A DNA stretch of 64,000 bases from Marinobacter sp. NP-4(2019). Lineage in GTDB: Bacteria > Pseudomonadota > Gammaproteobacteria > Pseudomonadales > Oleiphilaceae. The translations under genes were made by a program, and so were the position numbers. The notes below the pieces were generated by a model that did not search any database, was not told the origin of the DNA, and saw only the letters and a list, made by a program, of their open reading frames with translations. Below are positions 33,806-42,266 of this stretch, piece by piece. Position 1 is the first letter of the stretch. Every line of letters starts with the position of its first letter. The DNA lies in contig NZ_CP034142.1 in the NCBI RefSeq assembly GCF_003994855.1, positions 1,240,001 through 1,304,000 on the forward strand, given 5' to 3'.

Positions 33806-36271
33806 TCACGCGCCGAGCATGGTGACCTGCTGGATGGCCTGGCGCTTCTCAACACTCAGTACCAGACGGGCATCTTCCGCCACCTCGTTCAATCCTTCGG
33901 TGTAACTGAGCAGACCGTTGTCATCGGTGGTGATGACGCCGTTTTTCTGCATATTGGCAATGAAGTTACGGAACAGGCTCTTATCGAAGAACTCGGGGGC
34001 ATTCAGCCCGAACAGGATTGACATACGCTCCGCGAGCAGGGTGCTTTGCTCTTCAAGTTCGGCAGCGCTGATCCGGCCGGAACCGTATTTGCGCAGAATG
34101 CCGATGGCAATGTGGTAGCGCTCCAGGGTCTGGATGATAAACCGCGACAATACCCGCAGGCGCAACATCGCATCGGTGCCCTCCTCCGGCCGGTAGATCC
34201 TCCCGTCTTCTTCAACGATCAGCCCCTGTTCAATCATCAGGTCGATCCATTGATTGATGACGCCCTCGACTTCATCCGGTTCGTATTTCAGGAACAGTTC
34301 GGACTGAAGATAGGGGTAGGCGACGCTGGCCAGAAATACGATTTTTTCCCGCTGGAGCGAGTCCTTGTTTTCGAATAGGCTGGCAATCAGTGAGGGCAAT
34401 GCAAACAGGTGCTGGATGTTATTGCGATAGTAAGTCATCAGGATGGCATTGCTGCCTTCGAGGGCAATAATGTCGCCCAGTTGCTGGGGTTGGCGAGTGA
34501 CCAGCCCCATATTTTCGCAGTAGGTCACCCAGTCCTTGCCGCTGCCCTCGGGCATGGTGACGGTGCGGGCATAGGGGAAAGCCTTCAGCAGGTTGGCGTA
34601 CTGATCCATCAGGCGGATGAGCTGGCTTTCGTCCATGGCCAGCCGGTCGGTGCCCAGCAGCACGGTTGCGGTCATACCGATAGGATTCACGGCCACCGAG
34701 GCGTTGATATTGGCCGCCACACGGGTGGCTAGCTTTTCAACAGCTTCCGGCAGCCAGGATGGACGGTATTCGGAGTCGTACGCCTCGTTGCGCCAGCTCG
34801 GGTGGGTTTCGTTCAGGACGTCCTCAAGGGGAATGGCCTCGCCGAAATTCACGGCGACCCGGCCAAAGGATTTGCTGAGCTTACGCACGGTCTTGGCCAG
34901 GCCGAACACGCTTTCTTTCTGTTTTTTCTTGCCCCGCAGTTCCCCGAGGTAGGAACGACCCTCCATGACCTTTTCATAGCCCACGTACACCGGTACAAAC
35001 ACAATGGGTTTGCGGTGATTGCGCAGGAAACTGCGGACCGTCATGGCCAGCATGCCGGGTCTTGGCTGGAGCATGCGGCCGGTGCGGCTGCGGCCGCCTT
35101 CGACGAAATATTCCACCGAATAGCCCCGGGTGAACATGACGTGCATGTATTCGTTGAATACCGTGGCGTAGAGAGGATTGTCCTTGAAGCTGCGGCGCAT
35201 GAAAAAGGCGCCGCCCCGGCGCAGGATAGGGCCGACAATGGGCATGTTCAGGTTGATGCCGGCGGCAATATGCGGGGGCATCAGGCCGTTCTTGTAGAGC
35301 ACGTAGGACAGCAACAGGTAGTCAATGTGGGAACGGTGACAGGGCACATACACCACGGCATTGTCCTGGGCGACTTCCTTGGCAACGCGGATGTTGTTGA
35401 CGGCAATACCGTTGTAAATGCGGTTCCACAGCCAGGACAACACCACTTCCAGGAAGCGGATGGTGACGATGGACATACTGGCAGCGATTTCGTCCGCATA
35501 CTTATAGGCCTTCGCCCGTACCTTTTCCGGCGGAATATCGTCCTGGCGGGCGGTCTCCCGGATGGCTTCCTTTACTGCCTGGGTACGGACCAGCCCTTCC
35601 ACCAGGGTACGTCGGTGGGACAGGTCCGGGCCGAGTACGGCCTGGCGAACGCGGCGGAAATGGGTGCGGAGAATGCGGGCCAGTTTGCGGTTGGCGCGTT
35701 CTTCGCTGTGGCGATATTCCTCGATCACCTGTTTCAGGGACAGCGGCTGATTGAACTGGACGTATGTGTTACGGCCGTGAAGCATGATGATCAGGAGCTT
35801 CTGGAGGCGGCCGGCCACGGACCAGGTGTCGGACAGCAGCAGCTTGACCAGGGATTTTTCCTTGTCCGGTGATCGCCCCCAGAACAGGGACACCGGTATG
35901 ATCTGGACGTCTTTGTCCGGGTGTTCCAGACCATAACGGACCAGCGCCTTGAATTCTGAAGTTGGTACCGGGGTTTGTCGCTTCTGGAACAGGCCGCCAA
36001 TGCGCCGGTAGAGGAAGAAAAACGAATGCACCGGCCCGTTTTTAACTGGCAGCGAGGCTTCAGCGCCGGGCAGGTTGCTTCGTAACACTTCCTGTTCCAG
36101 GACCAGGCGGCTGGACATGGAGCTGTATTGCAGCACGTAGCAGACAGGCTTGTCGGGATCGAGTCCGAGAGCTTCGCGACTGTTACCACTGACGTCCGTT
36201 CTGACCCACAGGAACAGAATCTTGCGGAAAAAAGTCAGAATCAGGCTGCGAAGGGCCTGTAAAATTCGCAT
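33806..36271 (-). CDS. plsB: Glycerol-3-phosphate acyltransferase PlsB
   Basis: Inner-membrane enzyme for the first acylation in phospholipid synthesis, using acyl-ACP or acyl-CoA. 821 residues, close to the 807 of E. coli PlsB. The acyltransferase blocks are present: block I VPCHRSHIDYLLLSY (HX4D, His near residue 309), block II GGAFFMRRSFKDNPLY, block III FVEGGRSRTGRMLQPRPG, block IV KPIVFVPVYVGYEKV. Acyl-CoA use would connect it with the fatty acid genes further on, but it stands alone here. Confidence 0.97.
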   Translation of the reverse strand: MRILQALRSLILTFFRKILFLWVRTDVSGNSREALGLDPDKPVCYVLQYSSMSSRLVLEQEVLRSNLPGAEASLPVKNGPVHSFFFLYRRIGGLFQKRQTPVPTSEFKALVRYGLEHPDKDVQIIPVSLFWGRSPDKEKSLVKLLLSDTWSVAGRLQKLLIIMLHGRNTYVQFNQPLSLKQVIEEYRHSEERANRKLARILRTHFRRVRQAVLGPDLSHRRTLVEGLVRTQAVKEAIRETARQDDIPPEKVRAKAYKYADEIAASMSIVTIRFLEVVLSWLWNRIYNGIAVNNIRVAKEVAQDNAVVYVPCHRSHIDYLLLSYVLYKNGLMPPHIAAGINLNMPIVGPILRRGGAFFMRRSFKDNPLYATVFNEYMHVMFTRGYSVEYFVEGGRSRTGRMLQPRPGMLAMTVRSFLRNHRKPIVFVPVYVGYEKVMEGRSYLGELRGKKKQKESVFGLAKTVRKLSKSFGRVAVNFGEAIPLEDVLNETHPSWRNEAYDSEYRPSWLPEAVEKLATRVAANINASVAVNPIGMTATVLLGTDRLAMDESQLIRLMDQYANLLKAFPYARTVTMPEGSGKDWVTYCENMGLVTRQPQQLGDIIALEGSNAILMTYYRNNIQHLFALPSLIASLFENKDSLQREKIVFLASVAYPYLQSELFLKYEPDEVEGVINQWIDLMIEQGLIVEEDGRIYRPEEGTDAMLRLRVLSRFIIQTLERYHIAIGILRKYGSGRISAAELEEQSTLLAERMSILFGLNAPEFFDKSLFRNFIANMQKNGVITTDDNGLLSYTEGLNEVAEDARLVLSVEKRQAIQQVTMLGA

Positions 36272-36434
36272 AAAGTGTTGCTCCGGTTTACAAAACAGGC
36301 GCTAAGTTTACTTGGTTGTGTGCGGGGCGGAAAGATGTGCTGGCGTTCTGCTGTGGTGCTCTGTGTGGTACATTTCCCGCTGTCAGGATGCATCGGACAC
36401 CCGCAAAACTCACTCTCTGATTCAGGATTCGTTT

Positions 36435-37256
36435 ATGACGTCGTGGCTGCCGGGCTGGTCAACTACTCCCCCCGGGTCTGATGATCTGGTGCTGGCGCTC
36501 ACCGGGAACAGTGTGGCAAGAATCGAGGGCCACTGGCTGGTACGTTGGCAGCAGGCTGAGGCACTTGCAGTCACGGGGCTCACCCCGGTAAGCCTTGGCC
36601 AGTGGGGTGGGCAGCCACTTTACGTGGTTGAGCTTGACGCCGATCGTTTGCCGGACACGGTGGAAACGATCCCCCTGAGGGATGCGATTCTGATGATGGA
36701 AGACGCGCCCGTCGAGATGCTGGGAACCGGCTTTCAGATCTGGCAATGGTGGCGGGATCACCGTTTTTGTGGTCGCTGTGGTGGTGTCACCGGCCTCCAT
36801 CCGCTGGAGCGCGCCAAGTGGTGCGAGCCGTGTGGTATTCCCTGGTATCCACGGGTTGCTCCCTGTGTCATCGTGGTGATCCGACGGGAAAATCGTATGC
36901 TTTTGGCCCGATCGTCCCGGGTCAAGCGCCACTTCTACAGCCTGATTGCCGGCTTTGTGGAGCCCGGAGAAAGTCTGGAGCAGGCCGTTGCCCGTGAAGT
37001 GAAGGAAGAAACCGGTCTGGACGTGGATAATATCCGCTATCGCTCGTCGCAACCCTGGCCTTTCCCGCACCAACTGATGGTTGGTTTTTTTGCGGACTAT
37101 GTTGGTGGTGATCTGGTGCTTCAGGAGGATGAACTGGCGGATGCAGGCTGGTATGGCGCGGAAGATTTGCCGCCTGTTCCCCCAATCACCACCATTGCCG
37201 GTCGGTTGATCCGGGAGATGGTGCGGGAATTGAGGCAGCAGCGGGAAGATCAATGA
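36435..37256 (+). CDS. nudC: NADH pyrophosphatase NudC
   Basis: Nudix hydrolase acting on NADH and on NAD-capped RNA. 273 residues from ATG 36435, which has AGGA 7 bp upstream and fits the family size; the frame is open upstream to 36312 but that part is cysteine- and tryptophan-rich and unlike NudC. Zinc ribbon: FCGRCGG and WCEPCG. Nudix box: GFVEPGESLEQAVAREVKEE, continuing TGLDV. The NudC SQPWPFPHQLM motif is present. The stop overlaps the murI start (ATGA). Confidence 0.95.
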   Translation: MTSWLPGWSTTPPGSDDLVLALTGNSVARIEGHWLVRWQQAEALAVTGLTPVSLGQWGGQPLYVVELDADRLPDTVETIPLRDAILMMEDAPVEMLGTGFQIWQWWRDHRFCGRCGGVTGLHPLERAKWCEPCGIPWYPRVAPCVIVVIRRENRMLLARSSRVKRHFYSLIAGFVEPGESLEQAVAREVKEETGLDVDNIRYRSSQPWPFPHQLMVGFFADYVGGDLVLQEDELADAGWYGAEDLPPVPPITTIAGRLIREMVRELRQQREDQ

Positions 37257-38119
37257 ATGTGCCGAATAAGGATGGTGTAACCGTGCCGCGTATTCTGGTG
37301 TTTGACTCCGGTGTGGGTGGCCTGAGCGTATCGGCCTGTATCCGGCAGCGCCTGCCTTTCGCCGAACAGGTGTATGTGGCGGACAACGCCGGTTTTCCTT
37401 ACGGCGACCAGCCCGAATCCGTGGTCACCCGGCGTTGTCAGCGGTTGATTTCCGAGGCACTGCGAATGTTTCCCTGCGATGTCATTGTGGTGGCCTGTAA
37501 TACGGCGAGTACCGTGGTATTGCCCGATTTGCGATCGATGACCTCGATACCGGTGGTCGGTGTCGTGCCGGCGGTGAAGCCAGCAGCGGCCTGCAGTCAG
37601 AACCGCCGTATTGGCGTGTTGGCCACACCGGCAACCATTCGCCGTCCCTATCTGGAGGAGCTGATCCGGGAATTTGCGGCGGACTGTCAGATCGAACGTA
37701 TCGGCCACCCGCAGCTTGTTCGGTGGATTGAGGATTTCGTCGCCGGCCATGAACTTCCACAACCGTTGTTATGTGAGGCTTTGCAGCCATTCCGGCAGGC
37801 GGGCGTCGATACCGTTGTGCTCGGCTGTACCCACTACCCGCTGATTCGGGACAGGCTTCAGGCGTGCCTGCCCGACGTACGTTTCTGGGTGGATTCCGGT
37901 GACGCCATTGCCCGCCGTACCGAGTGGCTGCTTGGGCAGTTGGGCAAGTCTGCAGTTGCTTCACGGGTGGTTCCGGACTATTCAGTGCGCGCAGCTCTGT
38001 TTTCCGGGGAAGTTCCCAGCGGGCTGAGGGACTACATGGAACAGTCAGGGTTGGCCCCGGATGAGATCCGGGGCCGCTGGCCCGGTGATGAAGGGGTTAC
38101 AACAGCCGGGTCAGCTTGA
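37253..38119 (+). CDS. murI: Glutamate racemase
   Basis: Makes D-glutamate for peptidoglycan. 288 residues with FDSGVGGLSV near the start, both catalytic cysteines in contexts VACNTASTVVLP and GCTHYPLIRD, and ADNAGFPYGDQ. Its ATG overlaps the nudC stop. The last 23 bp overlap the end of the convergent DUF2156 gene, which gives it a tail beyond the conserved core. Confidence 0.95.
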   Translation: MNVPNKDGVTVPRILVFDSGVGGLSVSACIRQRLPFAEQVYVADNAGFPYGDQPESVVTRRCQRLISEALRMFPCDVIVVACNTASTVVLPDLRSMTSIPVVGVVPAVKPAAACSQNRRIGVLATPATIRRPYLEELIREFAADCQIERIGHPQLVRWIEDFVAGHELPQPLLCEALQPFRQAGVDTVVLGCTHYPLIRDRLQACLPDVRFWVDSGDAIARRTEWLLGQLGKSAVASRVVPDYSVRAALFSGEVPSGLRDYMEQSGLAPDEIRGRWPGDEGVTTAGSA

Positions 38120-39110
38120 ACATGGCCAGGAATTCCAGAGCGGGAATGGTCTTGCGATGGCAGCAGTAGGTTTTGAAATTATCACCACGGAAACGGGATT
38201 TGGTGAACTCCAGTCCTTTGAAGTTATACAGGAAATTCCCGTGTTCGTAGAGACCGTGGAGTATGCGTTTAAGCAGCCGGCTTTCCTGAGGCTCGGTGGC
38301 CGGGGCCAGTGACAGCGGGATCAGTCCGAGATCCAGATAGGGCACACCTTCCGATCTGAAAATCTCCATGGCGTGGGCCATCAGTGTGTAGAAAATCCCC
38401 TGTCGGAAATCGGCGTTGGCCCGGGAAATATTGGGCACATAGCTGACGATGTCGTTGTTGCAGTAAACCGGATCAAAGTAGATAAAACCCACCGCCTTGC
38501 CGTCCTGGTATGCGTAAAAGTGACGTTCATTTTCCCGGTAATCCATTTCCATGGGACGAATCAGGAACCGGATTTCCTTGCTTTTGCACTTGCGGGTGCG
38601 TATCCAGGCATCCGAAATTTCCCGGGTATGGTCGTCACTGAACCGTTCTTTCACGGTGATTCCATTCTTCTCTGCCTGGTTCAGGGCAGTGCGAAGTACC
38701 TGCTTTTTCTTGCCACTCAGGGTCCAGCGCTTCAGGTCGATGCGGGACTCACTGCCGAACTGGGTGCCAAATAATCCAAAGCGCACATGCAGGAAGTCGA
38801 CGACTGGTTTGGATACCTGAATGTAGCAGGCGTTCGGAAATCGATTGTGGAACCGCTCCAGAATGAGGGCGAAGTTTTCCGGGGCACAGACCGGATCCGA
38901 CAATACAAATGTACCTCCCCATTTGCGCATATAGGCGATGTAGCCGACGCCGGCCATGTCGTAATATTTCATCCCCGGCTGAAGGGTGGAGAAAGATTGG
39001 GAGTGGCCCCCGTATTTCTTCAGGTAGCCCACCCGCTCGTGAAAGCCGAAAGTGCCTTCCTCCAGTGAGCGGATATTATCGAGCGTTAGAATCTGGTCTG
39101 ACATGGTCAT
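38097..39110 (-). CDS. DUF2156 (MprF C-terminal-like) protein
   Basis: 337 residues, soluble. The sequence fits the DUF2156 family, whose fold is that of the aminoacyl-transferase half of MprF (two GNAT-like units). Landmarks are GGHSQSFSTLQPGMKYYDM, GGTFVLSDPVCAPEN, LSGKKKQVLRTALNQAEKNG, the central FYAYQDGKAVGFIYFDPVY and the C-terminal GLYEHGNFLYNFKGLEFTKSRF. There is no membrane flippase part. MprF proteins transfer lysine or alanine from tRNA to phosphatidylglycerol; whether this stand-alone version acts on lipids is unknown. It lies 46 bp after a methyltransferase gene on the same strand, suggesting a shared pathway. Confidence 0.8.
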   Translation of the reverse strand: MTMSDQILTLDNIRSLEEGTFGFHERVGYLKKYGGHSQSFSTLQPGMKYYDMAGVGYIAYMRKWGGTFVLSDPVCAPENFALILERFHNRFPNACYIQVSKPVVDFLHVRFGLFGTQFGSESRIDLKRWTLSGKKKQVLRTALNQAEKNGITVKERFSDDHTREISDAWIRTRKCKSKEIRFLIRPMEMDYRENERHFYAYQDGKAVGFIYFDPVYCNNDIVSYVPNISRANADFRQGIFYTLMAHAMEIFRSEGVPYLDLGLIPLSLAPATEPQESRLLKRILHGLYEHGNFLYNFKGLEFTKSRFRGDNFKTYCCHRKTIPALEFLAMFKLTRLL

Positions 39111-39156
39111 GCTCCCCCGGTTTTTTCTTGTTCAGAGCGTGTCTGAGGGTTCCTGT

Positions 39157-39810
39157 TCAAGCCTGTTTCTGACCCAGGATCGACCAGTAGCAGTTCATGT
39201 TCAGCAACTTGAAGTGCTTCTTCTCGGTGACGTGGAGGCCAAGGCGTTGCATGTGCTCGGGGTAGTTGTAGATCTTGTGAAAGGCGTTGTTGGCGAAGAG
39301 CCAGAAAATGAAGACGGCCATGTACCAGTACATTTTCTTGAATAACCGGGCGACGATGTTGCCGGTGGGGTAGCAGAAATCGCCCACCACCACCTTGGCG
39401 TCCGCTGTGCCAAGCCGGATCAGGTGTTCCAGCACCCGCACCATCATGTCTTCGTCGAACACGTTGAGAAAGAAATTGGCAACGACCATATCGTATTGCC
39501 CGAATTCCTCGACCCTCATGATGTCGCTGTGGATGCGGCGGATTGTCAGGTGAGGTGCTTCTTTCTCCTGCGCTTCGCCGAATTTGCGCAACATGGTTTC
39601 CGACAGATCAACCACCGTTACGTCAGCACCCAGCTCGGCGGCGCGGATCGCATCCCGTCCATGGCCAACACCAGCGAAAAGGATGCGTGATCCGGAACCT
39701 ATGGTTTCCACATCCAGCATGGCGGTCTTGCACCGATGGATATTTTTTCCGCTGTACAGGTTGCTGAGGAAGTCGTAAACGGGGCCGATATATTTGTACT
39801 TGTCGCGCAT
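39157..39810 (-). CDS. Class I SAM-dependent methyltransferase
   Basis: 217 residues from ATG 39810 (MRDKYKYIGPVYDFLSNLYSG); a longer frame from TTG 39897 exists but its first 29 residues are low-complexity. The SAM-binding fold is clear: SRILFAGVGHGRDAIRAAELGADVTVVDLS for motif I and the acidic loop, then QYDMVVANFFLNVF. The start resembles UbiE/lipid methyltransferases (YD-x-L-x2-L-Y-SG-K). The C-terminal hydrophobic stretch YWYMAVFIFWLFANNAF could touch the membrane. Together with the DUF2156 gene it may modify a lipid or quinone; the substrate is not identified. Confidence 0.8.
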   Translation of the reverse strand: MRDKYKYIGPVYDFLSNLYSGKNIHRCKTAMLDVETIGSGSRILFAGVGHGRDAIRAAELGADVTVVDLSETMLRKFGEAQEKEAPHLTIRRIHSDIMRVEEFGQYDMVVANFFLNVFDEDMMVRVLEHLIRLGTADAKVVVGDFCYPTGNIVARLFKKMYWYMAVFIFWLFANNAFHKIYNYPEHMQRLGLHVTEKKHFKLLNMNCYWSILGQKQA

Positions 39811-40070
39811 GATCACTGCTGCCTGTCCAGATCCTGGGGATGTTGTCGCCGTTTTTGTGATTGTTGGCTCGACTGCCTGTCGGCTTTCCGGTGACAACGC
39901 CTTGTGGATCTCACTCTAGGGAAGGGACGGAGGGAATTATGTGCAGCACCGCGCATTTCCAGATACACAAAATAACGAAATGAAACACTTTGCAAACCAA
40001 TTCAATATTTATAATAAGATTGTTCGACAATGGTTTTGCGTGGAGAGCAATCAGGAGGGTGACGCGCAGG

Positions 40071-42266
40071 TCAGAGTGCGGCAGCCGGGGCAGGAAGATG
40101 GCCCAGGCATTTTTCGATGACCTCGGCGGGCTTGGCCGCGCCATGGATGAAACCCTGGATCTGATGGCAGCCAAGATGTTTCAGGTAGCTCAGCTGTTCG
40201 ATTGTCTCAACGCCCTCCGCTATGATCTCCAACCTGAGCCCATGTGCCATGGCGACAATGGCGTTAACGATGCAAGCACCTTCTTCGCCACTGCGAATCG
40301 CTTTGACGAAGGACTGATCGACTTTGAGGGTGTGGATCGGCAGGCGGTGGATGTAATTGAGAGACGAATAGCCAGTGCCAAAATCGTCAATCGCAATGCG
40401 AACGCCGAAATCGACCAGCTCCCGCAGTTTCTGGCTGATTTGTTCCAGATCGTTCATGATCAGGTTCTCGGTAATCTCAATTTCCAGGTTTCGTGGTGGG
40501 AAATTGCTGGCTCGCACCTGATGCATCAGAGTGTCCACAAACTTCGGGTGTTCTACCTGTATGGGAGAAAGGTTTACCGCCAGGCGGAGATCCTGGTGGC
40601 CGGAGCGGATCCAGTGTCCTACCTCCCGAAAGGCCTGGTTCATGACCCATTCGCTGACCTGGGTAATCAGTCTGGTTTCTTCCGCCAGGGGCAGGAAGTC
40701 CCGGGGGTAGAGCAGGCCCCGTACAGGGTGTTGCCACCGCACCAGGGCTTCCAGTCCCACGACCTGATTGGTCGTCGCGCAGACCTGGGGTTGATAGAAG
40801 ACCCGTAACTCATCACGTTCCAGAGCCAGCCGCAGGTCCCGTTCGAGGCTGAGGCGGTTTGCCGAGTCAATGCTCATGCTTTCGGAATAGAAGCGATAGC
40901 CGTCTTTGCCCCGGGCCTTGACATGGTACATGGCGATGTCCGCGTTCTGGATCAGGTGGTCCATGCTCTTCCCGGCCTCCGGGAAAATGGAAATGCCAAT
41001 ACTGACGCCGACGAATACTTCGTGTTCGCCCAACTGGAACGGGGAACGGAGAGCCTTGATCAGCTTCTTCGCAATCAGCCGGGCGTCTTCGTGGCTGTGG
41101 ATTGATGGCAGCAGTAACGTGAACTCGTCGCCACCAAACCGCGACAGGGTGTCACCCTTGCGAAGGCAGCGTTCAAGTCGATGGGTGACTGCCTGCAGCA
41201 AACGATCCCCCATGGCATGGCCCAGGGTGTCGTTGATCACTTTGAAGCGATCGAGGTCCAGGAACATCACCGCGAGTTTCTGGTCGCCCCGTTGGGCGTG
41301 GGTAATGGCGAGTTCCAGCCGGTCCTTGAACAGGGCCCGGTTCGGCAAACGGGTCAACAGGTCGTGATAGGCCTGGAAGTTGATAAACGCTTCCGCTTCC
41401 TTACGCTCAGTGACATCCCGGGCAGTACCATAGTACCGGGCTTCCCGGCCGTTGCCCTGGTTGTCGGCACCCGCCTGTGGCCAGGTTTCCGGGTCTATCG
41501 GGAAGGCGGTGATTTCAAAGTGGCGGTTGGCGCGACGGCTGCCCCGGGTTTTCAGGCGAACTTCCAGGGTGCGGGGGTTATCCGCCGAGATATTGGGGGC
41601 ATTGAGGGCGTAGGTGCCCCGGGCGACATCCCGGTCATCAATAATGTGGCGGAAATGGCGACCACACAGTTCCTGCGGATGGTACCCCAGCATACTTTCA
41701 ACCTTGCTGTTCACAAAGCAGAAGTGGCCGTCCCTATCAAGCATGAAGACGATGTCCGGCGAACTGTTGACGATATATCGGTGCAGTGCCTCGGACTTTT
41801 CGAGACGCCCGCGCATGTGCTCGTGGGCGCGTAACAGACTCCGTTTTTCAAGCACGCTTTCAACGGTGGTGAGGAGCTCGTCGGGATCAAAGGGTTTGCG
41901 AATATAGTCCAGCGCGCCGCGCCGCAGGGCGCGGCTTACCGAGTCAAAGGAACTCTCACCGCTGACAACGACAATGCCGCAATCCGGTTGTCGGGAAGCG
42001 ATGTGCCTCATGACCTCGAACCCGTCCAGCCCGGGCATGCGTAAATCCAGCATCGCAAGGTCAAAGCTCTGGCGGTCAATCAACTGACAGGCACTGTGAC
42101 CATCTGCTGCTTCGGTGACAGCATACTCCTGGCCGCGAAGCAGGGAACCGAGACTCGCCAGTAGCCTCGGCTCGTCATCGACCACGAGAATCCTTGCGGG
42201 TATCTGGTCGCTGAAAGGCTGTTCTGAGTGCGCAGGTTTCATTGGTGTTTGCCCGTTATTCTTCAA
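40071..42266 (-). CDS. Response regulator REC-PAS-GGDEF-EAL
   Basis: 731 residues. The receiver has the phosphorylation Asp74 (MLDLRMPGLDG); a PAS domain follows (HRYIVNSSPDIVFMLDRDGHF onwards), then GGDEF (SRFGGDEFTLLL) with an inhibition site RKGD five residues before it, then a complete EAL domain (GLEALVRWQHP, IEITEN, DDFGTGYSSLNYIHRL, KVDQSF, AEGVET, QG). Both cyclic-di-GMP activities look possible. The first start, TTG 42266, overlaps the stop of the upstream kinase gene (TTGA); ATG 42242 is an alternative. The overlap makes that kinase the obvious phosphate donor. Confidence 0.92.
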   Translation of the reverse strand: MKNNGQTPMKPAHSEQPFSDQIPARILVVDDEPRLLASLGSLLRGQEYAVTEAADGHSACQLIDRQSFDLAMLDLRMPGLDGFEVMRHIASRQPDCGIVVVSGESSFDSVSRALRRGALDYIRKPFDPDELLTTVESVLEKRSLLRAHEHMRGRLEKSEALHRYIVNSSPDIVFMLDRDGHFCFVNSKVESMLGYHPQELCGRHFRHIIDDRDVARGTYALNAPNISADNPRTLEVRLKTRGSRRANRHFEITAFPIDPETWPQAGADNQGNGREARYYGTARDVTERKEAEAFINFQAYHDLLTRLPNRALFKDRLELAITHAQRGDQKLAVMFLDLDRFKVINDTLGHAMGDRLLQAVTHRLERCLRKGDTLSRFGGDEFTLLLPSIHSHEDARLIAKKLIKALRSPFQLGEHEVFVGVSIGISIFPEAGKSMDHLIQNADIAMYHVKARGKDGYRFYSESMSIDSANRLSLERDLRLALERDELRVFYQPQVCATTNQVVGLEALVRWQHPVRGLLYPRDFLPLAEETRLITQVSEWVMNQAFREVGHWIRSGHQDLRLAVNLSPIQVEHPKFVDTLMHQVRASNFPPRNLEIEITENLIMNDLEQISQKLRELVDFGVRIAIDDFGTGYSSLNYIHRLPIHTLKVDQSFVKAIRSGEEGACIVNAIVAMAHGLRLEIIAEGVETIEQLSYLKHLGCHQIQGFIHGAAKPAEVIEKCLGHLPAPAAAL

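Noticed and set aside
36312..36434. Upstream extension of NudC
   Set aside because: The added 41 residues are unlike the family and the ATG at 36435 has a suitable ribosome site.
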